64,000 bases of DNA, taken from contig NZ_LLWH01000001.1 in NCBI RefSeq assembly GCF_001411475.1, positions 148,308 to 212,307 of the forward strand. The letters are read 5' to 3'. Positions 36,874 through 47,400 of this stretch are shown here, one piece after another (within the stretch, counting starts at the first letter, position 1; each line of letters begins with the position of its first letter). The notes beneath the pieces are model-generated. The model saw only the letters and a program-made list of their open reading frames with translations. It made no database searches and had not been told where the DNA came from. The position numbers and the translations under genes are program-made. Origin of the DNA: Pseudomonas endophytica (GTDB lineage Bacteria; Pseudomonadota; Gammaproteobacteria; Pseudomonadales; Pseudomonadaceae).

Positions 36874-37024
36874 GCCGAGCCTTTAAGCAGAAGTAGGAAA
36901 GCCGCGTACCTTAGGGGCTGTCCCCAATTCATTGCAAGCCACGTCGCGCGGTCAGGGAGCCGGTACTGTGTAGGTGAGGCAAAACGGCTATCGAAAAAGT
37001 TCCGCTTGGCGCGATTAAAAGAGA

Positions 37025-37039
37025 TGTTATATTGTAACA
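37025..37039. promoter_or_regulatory. Zur box
   Basis: TGTTATATTGTAACA is near-palindromic and matches the pseudomonad Zur pattern TGTTATA-n-TATAACA closely. It lies 62 bases before the ZnuD-like receptor gene. Confidence 0.75.
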
Positions 37040-37100
37040 ACCCAAGTCATTATCTAGAGCGCTTAGCGCCACGCTTTCATCCCTCTGCCAAGGAACCGCA

Positions 37101-39140
37101 ATGTCCTCCCCTGCTCTGCCACGCCAACTGCGAAGCTTGCGTTTGACCCCGCTCGCCACGGCCCTGCTTATCGCTTCACCGGTCTACGCTCTGGAACTGC
37201 AACCGCAGGTCATCACCGGCAACCCGCTAGGCAACAGCCAGTTGGCATCGCCTACGACCGTTTTAGAAGGCGACAACTTGACCTTTCAGCAACAAGGTAG
37301 CTTGGGTGAAACCCTGAACAAGCAGCCGGGTGTGTCCTCGTCTTACTTTGGCCCAGGCGCCAGTCGCCCGATTATTCGTGGCCTAGACGGCGACCGGATT
37401 CGTATTTTGCGCAACGGCGTGGGCGCGTTAGACGCCTCTTCACTGTCTTACGACCACGCGGTGCCACTGGACCCAGTCAACGTTGAGCGGGTCGAAATCG
37501 TACGCGGCCCGGCAGCCCTGCTGTACGGCGGCAATGCCATCGGCGGCGTGGTCAATACGTTTGATAACCGCATCCCGACTGAAGCCATCAATGGCATTCA
37601 AGGTGCAGGTGAGTTGCGCTATGGCGGTGCGGATACCACGCGCAGCAGCGCAGGCAAACTGGAAGCCGGTGACGGCACGTTCGCCTTGCACCTAGACGCC
37701 AACGCCCGCGAATTCAACGACCTGAAAATCCCCGGTTACGCGCGCAACCGCCATGCGCCTGAGGGCGAAGACGACGGCGATCAAAAGAAAGGTCGCTTGC
37801 GTAACAGTAATGGCCGTCAAGATGGCGGCGCAGTGGGCGGCTCTTATACCTGGGACGATGGCTACGCGGGTATCTCCTACAGTAATTACGACGCTAACTA
37901 CGGCTCACCCGCCGAAGAAGACGTACGCATCCGCATGAAACAGGATCACTACGCTTTCGCCTCAGAACTACGCAACCTGCAAGGGCCGTTCAGCTCCCTC
38001 AAGCTGAACGCCGGTTACACCGACTACGAACACCGCGAAATCGAAGACGGCGAAGTCGGCACAATCTTCAAAAATAAAGGCTACGAAGCACGCGTTGAAG
38101 CCCGTCATGTGCCGATTGGCCCGCTGAACGGCGTTATTGGCGCTCAGGTGAACCGCAATGAGTTCTCGGCCTTGGGCGAAGAAGCCTTTGTGCCGCAGAC
38201 CGACACCACCAGCGGCGCGCTGTTTGTACTTGAGGAGTTGCAAGCCACTGACCGCCTCACACTCAGCCTAGGCGGGCGCTTGGAACATACCGTGGTCGAC
38301 CCAGATGCCAAGGGTAATGATCGCTTCGCCGTGGCCGACAGCGCCAAGCGGTTCACTGCGGGCAGTTTGTCTTCTGGCGCAGTCTTTACCCTGACGCCGA
38401 TCTGGTCGTTGGCCGCAACGCTGGGCTACACCGAACGCGCACCGACCTTTTACGAGCTGTATGCCAATGGCGCGCACGTCGCCACCGGCACATATGAGCT
38501 GGGCAACCCTAATCTGTCCAAAGAAAAAGCCGTCTCCAGCGACTTGGCATTGCGCTTTGACAATGGCCCCCACAACGGCAGCGTCGGCGTGTTCTACAGC
38601 CATTTCTCCAACTACATCGGCTTGCTCGGCACCGGCCGCACCTTGAATGACGAGGGCGAGCCAGACGCAGATGGCATCCCGGAGTACAGCTACTCCGGCG
38701 TCCGCGCACGTTTCACTGGGTTTGAAGCCAAGGATCACTGGAAACTCGGCGAAGGGGCTTACGGCAAGTTCGCACTTGAGCTGTCAGGCGATTACACCCG
38801 CGCCACCAACCTCGACACCGGCGAAGCGCTGCCACGGATTGCGCCATTACGCCTGAGCAGCGGTTTGCTGTGGGAACTTGATCGTTGGCAAGCACGGGTT
38901 GATGTTGAACACGCCAGCAACCAAGGGCGTGTGCCGGACAACGAGTCGGGCACTGAGGGTTACACCACGCTGGGCGCCAGCGCCGGTTACACCTTTAATG
39001 TGGGTGGCAGCCAATGGCTGGCCTTTGTTAAGGGCGACAACCTGACCAACCAAACCGTGCGTTATGCCAGCTCGATCCTGCGCGATATCGCCCCAGCGCC
39101 GGGTCGCGGGGTTGAGGTCGGCTTGCGTACCACGTTCTAA
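37101..39140 (+). CDS. TonB-dependent zinc receptor, ZnuD-like
   Basis: This 679-residue outer-membrane receptor has a signal peptide to about residue 30 (PVYA). The plug domain shows GSLGETLNKQPGVSSSYFGPGASRPIIRGLDGDR, and VERVEIVRGPAALLYGGNAIGGVVN, the usual TonB-receptor landmarks. The barrel has an acidic loop PEGEDDGDQ near 220 that could attract metal. The C-terminus ends in phenylalanine. A Zur box upstream supports zinc as substrate; siderophore or heme remain possible. The ATG follows AGGA. Confidence 0.85.
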   Translation: MSSPALPRQLRSLRLTPLATALLIASPVYALELQPQVITGNPLGNSQLASPTTVLEGDNLTFQQQGSLGETLNKQPGVSSSYFGPGASRPIIRGLDGDRIRILRNGVGALDASSLSYDHAVPLDPVNVERVEIVRGPAALLYGGNAIGGVVNTFDNRIPTEAINGIQGAGELRYGGADTTRSSAGKLEAGDGTFALHLDANAREFNDLKIPGYARNRHAPEGEDDGDQKKGRLRNSNGRQDGGAVGGSYTWDDGYAGISYSNYDANYGSPAEEDVRIRMKQDHYAFASELRNLQGPFSSLKLNAGYTDYEHREIEDGEVGTIFKNKGYEARVEARHVPIGPLNGVIGAQVNRNEFSALGEEAFVPQTDTTSGALFVLEELQATDRLTLSLGGRLEHTVVDPDAKGNDRFAVADSAKRFTAGSLSSGAVFTLTPIWSLAATLGYTERAPTFYELYANGAHVATGTYELGNPNLSKEKAVSSDLALRFDNGPHNGSVGVFYSHFSNYIGLLGTGRTLNDEGEPDADGIPEYSYSGVRARFTGFEAKDHWKLGEGAYGKFALELSGDYTRATNLDTGEALPRIAPLRLSSGLLWELDRWQARVDVEHASNQGRVPDNESGTEGYTTLGASAGYTFNVGGSQWLAFVKGDNLTNQTVRYASSILRDIAPAPGRGVEVGLRTTF

Positions 39141-39222
39141 CCCACACCCTACTCACTGCGCATAATGATCTGCGCCCAAAATGTTGGACATTCGTCCACT
39201 TTTAGGGCACAGATCACAACCG

Positions 39223-39297
39223 CGTAGGAGCTGCCGAGGCACGAAGGCTGCGATCTTTTGATCTTTAAAAGCTCGCAGCCTGCGGCAGTTCCTACAG
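39223..39297. repeat. REP palindrome
   Basis: GCGTAGGAGCTGCCG and CGGCAGTTCCTACAG outer arms; AAGGCTGCGATCTTTTGATC in the inner part. It lies between the znuD-like gene and the oprB control region. Confidence 0.85.
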
Positions 39298-39426
39298 TTT
39301 TTTACCCCCCCGCATTTACCCTCAAACAGCGTCGAACGTGTGGCAAAAGGCCCCTGAGACGAACCGTCGCAGCGCACTGTTACAGATTCCGAAAAGATCC
39401 ATGTCGATTAAAGTGCTGTTTCTAAA

Positions 39427-39467
39427 CGTTTCAGCGCTTTATCATTTCCGCATTAAGAGCTGAAACG
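39427..39467. promoter_or_regulatory. Inverted repeat upstream of oprB
   Basis: CGTTTCAGC and GCTGAAACG are separated by 23 bp. It could be an operator for a sugar-responsive regulator; no identity can be assigned. Confidence 0.35.
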
Positions 39468-39564
39468 CTTCACCCAGCCCTTTGATTTCTAAGGTGTGAG
39501 TCCTGCCTGCAAAGACAGCGCTACCCCTATCACTGCCCTTCCAAAAAGACCTTCATCTCGACCT

Positions 39565-40947
39565 ATGTCCACATTTCTGACTTTGCGCAAAGACCGCGCG
39601 CTATTACCCATGGCCGGGCGAAAAGCCCTGACCTTGATTGGTGGTATTTCTGCCTTGGGTTTTGCCAGTGCCATACAAGCCGCTCCGGCTTTCGACAGCG
39701 ACTCAAAATGGATGCTCGGCGATTGGGGCGGTAACCGTACCGAACTTGAGAAGCAAGGCTATAGCTTCTCGCTCGACTACGTGGGCGAAGTTGGATCGAA
39801 CCTGCACGGTGGCTACGACCACGACCGCACCGCACGTTACAGCGATCAGTTCGGTTTGGGCACACATCTGGATTTGCAGAAAATTCTGGGCTGGAACGAC
39901 GCGCAATTCCAATTGACGATTACCCAGCGCAGTGGCAACAACATCAGCAACGACCGGATCAACGATCCACGGGTGGGTGGCTTCACCTCGGCGCAAGAAG
40001 TGTGGGGCCGCGGCCAGACCACGCGCCTGACTCAGATGTGGTATCAGCAGGCATTCTTCGACCAGAAGCTCGACATCAAGGCCGGACGTTTTGGTCAGGG
40101 CGAAGACTTCAACAGCTTCCCGTGTGACTTCCAAAATTTGGCGTTCTGCGGCTCGCAGGTGGGTAACTGGGCGGGCAGCATTTGGTACAACTGGCCGGTT
40201 AGCCAATGGGCGCTGCGGGTCAAATACCACCTCACGCCACAGCTGTATGCACAGGTCGGTGCCTATGAGCAGAACCCGTCCAACCTGGATCGCGGGAATG
40301 GCTTCAAGCTCAGCGGCAGTGGCACACAAGGCACCGTGTTGCCCGTCGAGTTGGTGTGGACACCGACCCTCAATGGCCTGCCTGGCGAATACCGCGCGGG
40401 CTACTACTACAGCAGCGCTAAAGCCACGGACGTATACAAAGGCTCCAGCGGCCAGCCTGCCGTCTTAAGCGGCGAAGCGTATCGCAGCAGCTCCAGCAAA
40501 CACGGTGCATGGCTCGGTATCCAGCAGCAGCTCACCACCCGCGCCAGCGATCAGTCCCGCGGGCTGAACGTGTTTGCCAACGCGACCGTGCATGACAAAA
40601 AAACCAACGCCATCGACAACTATGTCCAAGCAGGCGTTGTGTACAAAGGGCCGTTTGATGCACGCCCTAAAGACGACATCGGCTTTGCCATGGCTCGGGT
40701 TCACGTCAACCCGGCCTACCGCAAAAACGCCGAGGCGACCAACCAGGTTCACGCCATTGTCGACTACAACGACGCGGACTACCTGCCGCCTCAGCACACC
40801 GAGTACAGCGCCGAGTTGTATTACGGCGTGCATGTCACGAACTGGCTGACAGTGCGACCTAACCTGCAATACATCCGCCATCCGGGAGGCGTTTACAACG
40901 TCGATAACGCCCTGATTGGCGGCCTGAAAATTCAAAGTTCGTTCTGA
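39565..40947 (+). CDS. oprB: Carbohydrate-selective porin OprB
   Basis: This 460-residue outer-membrane barrel is of the OprB family. After a long N-terminal signal-like region (GGISALGFASAIQAA) comes the family start SDSKWMLGDWGGNRTELEKQG. Later parts include TRLTQMWYQQAFFDQKLDIKAGRFG and NSFPCDFQNLAFCGSQ, and the protein ends in phenylalanine. It admits glucose to the periplasm, where the dehydrogenase encoded next oxidises it. No strong ribosome site is seen; upstream and downstream in-frame starts exist, so the start is the least certain part. Confidence 0.88.
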   Translation: MSTFLTLRKDRALLPMAGRKALTLIGGISALGFASAIQAAPAFDSDSKWMLGDWGGNRTELEKQGYSFSLDYVGEVGSNLHGGYDHDRTARYSDQFGLGTHLDLQKILGWNDAQFQLTITQRSGNNISNDRINDPRVGGFTSAQEVWGRGQTTRLTQMWYQQAFFDQKLDIKAGRFGQGEDFNSFPCDFQNLAFCGSQVGNWAGSIWYNWPVSQWALRVKYHLTPQLYAQVGAYEQNPSNLDRGNGFKLSGSGTQGTVLPVELVWTPTLNGLPGEYRAGYYYSSAKATDVYKGSSGQPAVLSGEAYRSSSSKHGAWLGIQQQLTTRASDQSRGLNVFANATVHDKKTNAIDNYVQAGVVYKGPFDARPKDDIGFAMARVHVNPAYRKNAEATNQVHAIVDYNDADYLPPQHTEYSAELYYGVHVTNWLTVRPNLQYIRHPGGVYNVDNALIGGLKIQSSF

Positions 40948-41036
40948 CGAGCGAGCGACAAGCGTTGAGCGACAAGCTGAGACAGACACACTTAAAACTT
41001 GCCGCTAATTTTTTATTCCCAACGGAGAATCACACT

Positions 41037-43451
41037 ATGAGCACTGAGGGTGCTTTGAGTCGAAGCCGCGTGTTACCGACATTGCTCGGTATCGTGCTGC
41101 TGTTAATGGGCCTGGCCATGTTGGTCGGGGGTATTAAGTTGGTCACACTCGGCGGTTCGAGCTATTACCTGCTGGCCGGTATCGGCTTCGGGTTATCCGG
41201 TGCGCTGCTGATCGCTGGGCGCCGTGCTGCGCTGGCCCTCTATGCGCTGGTGCTGTTCGCCAGCACCGTCTGGGCACTGGTAGAAGTCGGTCTGGACTGG
41301 TGGCAATTAGTGCCTCGTTTGGCCCTGTGGTTCGCCATCGGCCTTGTGTTGCTACTGCCTTGGTTTCGTCGCCCGCTGTTGCGCGCTCAATCCGCCCCTA
41401 TCGCGACCGGCGCACTGAGCGTGGCCGTGGTGGTGGCGGGTGCTGCAGCGCTGGCTAGCCAGTTCACACACCCCGGCGATATTCAGGGCGAGCTGGGTCG
41501 CGACGCTGTGCCTGGCATGGCCAACACGGCACCCGACATGCCTGAAGGTGACTGGCAGTCCTATGGCCGCAGCGGTTTTGGCGATCGTTACTCGCCACTG
41601 AAACAAATCACCGCGCAAAACGCCCATCAGTTGGTTCCAGCGTGGACCATACGGACCGGCGACATGCCAGGCCCTAATGATCCGGGGGAAACCACCGCTG
41701 AAAACACCCCGTTGAAAGTCAACGGCATGCTCTACGTGTGCACGCCACACAGCCAAGTGATCGCCCTTGACCCGGACAGCGGCAAAGAAATCTGGCGCTA
41801 CGACCCTAAGATCAGCACGCAAAACGCTGAAAACTTCAAAGGCTGGGCGCATATGACGTGCCGCGGCGTGAGCTATCACGACGAAAATGCCTACGCCAAA
41901 GCGGATACCGAACAGAGCCCAGTCGCGCCTGCTGCTACGTCCAGCAACGCATGCCCACGTCGCTTGTTCTTGCCAACCGCTGACACCCGCTTGATCGCCC
42001 TGAATGCCGACACCGGTAAAGTCTGCGAAGACTTCGGCGACCACGGCTCGGTAGACCTGCGTCACAACATCGGCAGCTTTGCACCGGGCGGCTACTACTC
42101 CACATCGCCACCTGCCGTGACCAAAGACTTGGTGGTGATTGGCGGTCACGTGACAGACAACGTGTCCACTGACGAACCATCCGGCGTGATCCGTGCGTAC
42201 GACGTGCGTACCGGCAAACTGGTGTGGAACTGGGACAGCGGCAACCCTGAAGACACGACCCCGATTGCCGAGGGCCAACACTACACGCGCAACTCGCCCA
42301 ACATGTGGTCGATGTTCGCCGTTGATGAAAACCTCGGCATGCTTTACCTGCCGATGGGCAACCAAATGCCTGACCAATATGGCGGCGACCGCACCGAAGA
42401 CTCCGAGCGTTACAGCGCAGGCGTGACGGCTCTGGACATCAACACTGGTAAAGTTCGTTGGTATCGTCAGTTCACTCACCATGACCTGTGGGACATGGAC
42501 GTGGGCGGTCAACCGACCCTGATGGACCTGAAAACCGCGGATGGCGTCAAACCAGCCCTGCTGGCGTCGACCAAGCAAGGCAGCATCTACGTGGTTGATC
42601 GTCGCAATGGCGAAGATATCGTCCCGATCCGCGAGATCCCGGCACCGGGCGGCGCCGTTGCAGGCGACCACACCTCGCCAACCCAGCCGCGCTCGGACCT
42701 GAACATGATCCCGCCAGAACTGACTGAGCGTGACATGTGGGGCGTAACCCCGTTTGACCAAATGCTGTGCCGGATCAACTTCAAATCCCTGCGTTACGAC
42801 GGCATGTACACCCCGCCATCGCTGCAAGGTTCGATTGTTTATCCGGGCAACTTTGGCGTGTTTGACTGGGGCGGCATCTCGGTCGACCCAGTCCGTCAAA
42901 TCGCCTTCCTGAACCCGAGCTACATGGCGTTCACCTCCAAGCTGGTGCCTCAGGCTGATGTTGCAGCCATGGGCCCACGCAAAGGCGAAACCTCAGGTGT
43001 ACAACCGAACAAAGGCGCACCTTACGGCGTCATCCTAGAGCCATTGCTGTCGCCAGTCGGCTTACCTTGCCAAGCGCCATCGTGGGGCTATGTAGCGGCG
43101 GTTGACCTGACCAACAACAACGTCATCTGGAAGCACAAAAACGGCACCGTGCGTGACAGCTCGCCGGTACCGATCCCGCTGCCGATGGGCGTTCCAAGCT
43201 TGGGCGGGACCGTGACCACCGCAGGCGGCGTGGCCTTCCTGAGCGGCACCCTGGACCAATACCTGCGTGCTTACGACGTGAACAACGGCAAAGTCCTGTG
43301 GGAAGGTCGCCTGCCAGCAGGCGGCCAAACCACCCCAATGACCTACGCAGGCAAAGACGGCACCCAATACGTGGTCGTCATGGCTGGCGGTCATGGGGGC
43401 TTAGGCACCCAAAAAGGTGACTACATCATGGCGTTCAAACTGGCTAAGTAA
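41037..43451 (+). CDS. gcd: PQQ-dependent membrane glucose dehydrogenase
   Basis: This 804-residue quinoprotein is anchored by five N-terminal hydrophobic helices (residues 10-150), followed by the PQQ beta-propeller in the periplasm. Propeller segments include WQSYGRSGFGDRYSPL, TPLKVNGMLYVCTPHS, DKDLWDM-like HHDLWDMDVGGQP, and GVPSLGGTVTTAGGV near the end. It oxidises glucose to gluconolactone and passes electrons to ubiquinone, the direct oxidative route of pseudomonads. ATG 41037 has a GGAG site; oprB lies 89 bases upstream. A strong terminator follows. Confidence 0.95.
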   Translation: MSTEGALSRSRVLPTLLGIVLLLMGLAMLVGGIKLVTLGGSSYYLLAGIGFGLSGALLIAGRRAALALYALVLFASTVWALVEVGLDWWQLVPRLALWFAIGLVLLLPWFRRPLLRAQSAPIATGALSVAVVVAGAAALASQFTHPGDIQGELGRDAVPGMANTAPDMPEGDWQSYGRSGFGDRYSPLKQITAQNAHQLVPAWTIRTGDMPGPNDPGETTAENTPLKVNGMLYVCTPHSQVIALDPDSGKEIWRYDPKISTQNAENFKGWAHMTCRGVSYHDENAYAKADTEQSPVAPAATSSNACPRRLFLPTADTRLIALNADTGKVCEDFGDHGSVDLRHNIGSFAPGGYYSTSPPAVTKDLVVIGGHVTDNVSTDEPSGVIRAYDVRTGKLVWNWDSGNPEDTTPIAEGQHYTRNSPNMWSMFAVDENLGMLYLPMGNQMPDQYGGDRTEDSERYSAGVTALDINTGKVRWYRQFTHHDLWDMDVGGQPTLMDLKTADGVKPALLASTKQGSIYVVDRRNGEDIVPIREIPAPGGAVAGDHTSPTQPRSDLNMIPPELTERDMWGVTPFDQMLCRINFKSLRYDGMYTPPSLQGSIVYPGNFGVFDWGGISVDPVRQIAFLNPSYMAFTSKLVPQADVAAMGPRKGETSGVQPNKGAPYGVILEPLLSPVGLPCQAPSWGYVAAVDLTNNNVIWKHKNGTVRDSSPVPIPLPMGVPSLGGTVTTAGGVAFLSGTLDQYLRAYDVNNGKVLWEGRLPAGGQTTPMTYAGKDGTQYVVVMAGGHGGLGTQKGDYIMAFKLAK

Positions 43452-43471
43452 GCTGTACAGCCAAGTGTGAG

Positions 43472-43504
43472 AAAGGCGGCTATCGAGAGATAACCGCCTT
43501 TTTT
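43472..43504 (+). terminator. Intrinsic terminator after gcd
   Basis: AAAGGCGG-CTATC pairs with GATA-ACCGCCTTT across a short GAGA loop and is followed by TTT. Its left A-run also allows some use from the opposite strand. Confidence 0.85.
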
Positions 43505-43521
43505 GTGGCTGCTGATTAACC

Positions 43522-44463
43522 TTAGGCGGCACGTGCCGCCAACTGTGCTTCGCGAGCGGCTATGGCAACTTCTAACTCGGGGGAGCGCTTGGCCCAGTGT
43601 TCCGGTGGGAGGGGTTTGGACCATTCGATGATGTCGGGATGGTCAATACTCGGCGGTGGAGAGAGTTTCCAGGTTTGCAGCATGAAGACGAGGGGGCCGC
43701 CGAAAATGAAAATACCTGTAAACAACCACGCCGCTTTAAAGTACTCACGCGCTAGCACGTGCTGCCATATACCGTTGGCGTAATCACAACAGACACCCCA
43801 AATAATGCCTCGCCCTTTCAGACGGTCACGACCGCCTTCAAAATCATTGGTTTGAGGTAAAGCCTGCGGGCCAATTTCCATAAAGCTTCGCATGCACTCC
43901 CACAGAGACATTGCTGCTTCGTTCCCCCCGCAATTAAAGCCCCAGTAAAAATGTTTGTTATCGTCATCGGCATGAGGGTCTGGATTATCAAACCCTATAA
44001 ACAACATACCACTGGTATTTCGACCCGCTTGGCTGATTGACGAACTCTGAGCTGCAGCGGCAGTTACCGTTTCCCACGGCACAACCCAATAGTTTCCATC
44101 TTTTCGGGGCACACAAACTTCACGGCGCTGACGATTAAAGCGGATGGGCAAAGTGGCTGGGCGGTAGAGCATACGTATAAACATTAGTAGCGGGATGAAG
44201 ATGATGCAACCCCCTAAAAAAAGATTTTCTAAACTATCAGTTAGATAGGCCATAGATAGAAATAAAACGCTAATTGACCACAGCGCCATTACTCCAGCCC
44301 CAATATTGAAATTTCCAACATCTAAAAAAATATCATTTTTCCGCCAGACAATATTTAAAACGTCAGCAGGCTTTTCTCCCGTGGGTATTGGCAAGGGAGC
44401 TAGATAGTCTTGCTGAGAAAAAATACCTTTCTTACTCGTACCTGCGGCTGGAAAGTTCATCAT
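43522..44463 (-). CDS. DUF6708-like membrane partner of a type VI effector
   Basis: This 313-residue protein has two hydrophobic segments near residues 56-100 (VMALWSISVLFLSM and FLGGCIIFIPLLMFI) and one near 245-263 (FTGIFIFGGPLVFML). It carries the segment RFNRQRREVCVPRKDGNYWVVPW seen in DUF6708-type proteins, which often sit beside T6SS toxins. The start overlaps the effector stop by four bases. A role as immunity protein or effector accessory is the best inference. It is more AT-rich than its gcd neighbour. Confidence 0.7.
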   Translation of the reverse strand: MMNFPAAGTSKKGIFSQQDYLAPLPIPTGEKPADVLNIVWRKNDIFLDVGNFNIGAGVMALWSISVLFLSMAYLTDSLENLFLGGCIIFIPLLMFIRMLYRPATLPIRFNRQRREVCVPRKDGNYWVVPWETVTAAAAQSSSISQAGRNTSGMLFIGFDNPDPHADDDNKHFYWGFNCGGNEAAMSLWECMRSFMEIGPQALPQTNDFEGGRDRLKGRGIIWGVCCDYANGIWQHVLAREYFKAAWLFTGIFIFGGPLVFMLQTWKLSPPPSIDHPDIIEWSKPLPPEHWAKRSPELEVAIAAREAQLAARAA

Positions 44464-47400
44464 TTAACTCCCGACTGCATGGAAATTAAAAATTGCTGAT
44501 CGCTCAACCGATAGCGCTTCGCTTTATCCAGCTCAGGGGTTGGGTCATTACGCAAGGCTATTACTCCCGTTGCAGCGCTCAATGTAAAGGCTACTCCTCG
44601 GTCCCCGCCCACAAAACTAAGCGCGCCCAGCATTGAAGTGAGAGGGGTTTGGTATCGCAAACGTATAGATACTAGTGTGGGTTGCGAGCCGAACACATTA
44701 GGGACTGTATTGAATGGGCCGCTCAAACGCAGACCTTGCCCTTGCGTATGTGGAATCCACTCACAGGAACTGGCGCGTATCCAATAGTCACTCATATCTT
44801 GCATCGGCTCTTCACGAAAGTATTTCGTTTCACCTTTTTTTATACGCTCGCGCATCGCCAAGGTGTCTAGCGGATTGCCGATCATTGCGATGTCCAAGTA
44901 TGCACCACTGGGTTCGCCCCCAGGCAGGTCAATGGTGAGTGTTTTAATCGCATTGGTCAGCACTCCTGACTGTAAAGAACTCATCACACTGCTTGGGTCT
45001 ACTGATTCAAAGCTGACTCTAGGGGTATAAAGAATGCCGTATAAACGATTAAATTCGTCTTGCTGGGCCTCTCTTGTTATTGGCTCCAGATCACTGGCCC
45101 GGGACTTGGACCAACAGCAAGAGTTTAAAAAATTCTGCATAGGGGTTTGCTGGAAATACCAAGCAATCAGATACAACACCCCCAACACTGCAATCAAAAA
45201 ATTAAGCGGCCCCATTAATAATAGGTACCCTCCAATTGCAGCACTGACGCTGAGCCCTCCCGCGATCACCCTAAAAGTATGAGTCAGACCTATTAACGCT
45301 TGAGCGCCAAAAGCAAGAACTTGGCCAGCGACTACGTTTCGACGCATTTTTAGCCATGGATCACCAGAACCGTAAGCGTTTTCTAACTGAAGCTGTAAAG
45401 ACCTAAACTCACTAAATGCGGCCAAGGCAGAGAGACCACCCACCACTCCTCCTAAGAGAGTCAACACAGGCGTAGTCGCCCACGTATTGTTTTGCAGCCT
45501 AAGCGAAAACGTTTTGTCCTTTACTCCTCGCCTCCATTGATTATCAATCACCGCCACCAATGCCGCCCCAGCATAAAACTTCGCAGATGCGGTGTCATAT
45601 ATTCGCTGCTGATCCATCTCCTCCAGTACTCCGGCCTGCCCGAAATAATTGCTGGCGTTCCAGCTATTGAGCAGCAATGCTGTCAGGGCTAGTAACCCAC
45701 CGCTGTTTTTGACGGCTGGAGAGTCGGCTATTTTAGAAACATGACCAAGGCCGATGGCTTTACCCGTGGTGTTAATCCATTGAGTGAGGTCTTCTGCTGC
45801 TTTACCAAATTGCTGTAGAACCTGATGTTTACCTTGAATAATTAACCGCAAGCCAATTTTATTGGTCGCACGTATAACCGTCATCATAGCCAGCCAAGGC
45901 CCTTTCAGCGGTTCACCCACTTTGCTGCTAAGCAGTAGTAAAGATGCGCTCAAACGTTTTAATAGCGTACTCCAAAGACTATCGGCATTGTGCGACATCG
46001 CTTTGAGGCTCGACAGGACACTCATACCCTGCGGTCCCAACGCCTTACTCAATGCAGCCATTGCATTAGCCTGATTCTCCACTTCTAGCGCAGCCATCAA
46101 TTCAGTCGCACGACTGGTGCTATTGACCGCTCCTTCGAGCGTCGGGCTCCAACCGTAAAACAGCTGCCGTAATGCTCCGTCATCAGCACTGCGCACATAA
46201 TCAGCATATTGCTCGGCCCCGACTTGACGCAGGCACTGAGCGCTAAGACAGGACAATGCCAGTTCGTCCAGCCACTGGCGATGTTCGCTGTCTTCGTAAT
46301 CAACACACCAGGTGCCGCTATGGTGTCGTAACAAGTAAGCGCCACGGTCCAAATAAAGCGCTTCATGTCGCATGTTGAGGTGATTAAAATGTTTCGGGGC
46401 CGTCTCGTCTAGCCACAGGTTCATGGCGGGCAGGTCGATATATTGCTCAACTTTATCGCTGGTCTGCGTGTTTCTGAGGTTGTTGACTTTGGTAGCGCGG
46501 TATTCTCGGACAACAGCCTCTATCTCAGTGTGCAGTCGATGCGGGATAAACCCTCTAACAGGTGCAATAGCGGCTTTCACATCGGCCTGCACTTTAAGCA
46601 CAAGTGCGTCCGCCTCCTTGTGGCCATACCGGCCACCGCGTTGCTGGTTAATGCGTGACTCCTCCTTGAACAATTCATCCAGTCGTTGATGCGCACCAAG
46701 TAAGGTTTTGCCTTGCTCTGGAGTCAGATCAAGATCCTGATCACGGTAGCGGTAGCTTAGGTTTCCCGCGAGTTCTGCTCCATCTTCGGTAATCAAACTG
46801 CGCACAAACCCACCAATACTCAACCGCAGGTTGTTATCGGCTTGCCACTTTTCATGCCGAGACTCGATCAGTTCCTGTTCGTGGTTGATGTCACGCAGCA
46901 CCCCGAGGTCGTCATCCAGGCACGCTAATACGCAGTACAAACCGCGGGATTGCGAATGAGCCATTTCTACGAGGGTTTGGGTTGCAGGCGCGGCCCATAC
47001 CTCGGCACTCCACTCCCCTGGCGGGGTGACGTCGTCCGGAACCTGCGGATGGTGCGCAGCAACTTTGTCTCGCTCGTGCAACCAGTGCATAGCGTCGGTG
47101 TACGCCTTGACATTGATAGGCGTCGGATCTTCCGACATCCGCTGACCCAGTTCATCAGCACTTTTTCGTAAAGCTGGCTGATTTCGCTGATATTCGATGG
47201 CCAACGCTAAGTCATACGTGCTTGGGATCAACTCGGCCATCACGCTTTTGGATGCCTTCAGCGGCGCGCAATGCGGGGCTTGTAGCGTGTTGGCCACTTG
47301 CCGCAGGTCGAGTCGGCGCATGTGTTTTGCGCGGTGCTCAGGTTCGTTAAGTTGCGCACATGAGGCCGGATTCAGGGGGATTTCGCTGTAGAGCATCCAG

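Larger units (their letters stand above)
39141..39564. other. Intergenic region before oprB
   Basis: These 424 bases hold a REP element and a 9-bp inverted repeat (both listed). No gene is visible. Confidence 0.6.

Noticed and set aside
41352..42899. A 515-codon open frame antisense to gcd
   Set aside because: It is wholly inside gcd on the other strand, has no ribosome site or known motif, and such frames are usual in GC-rich genes with strong codon bias.
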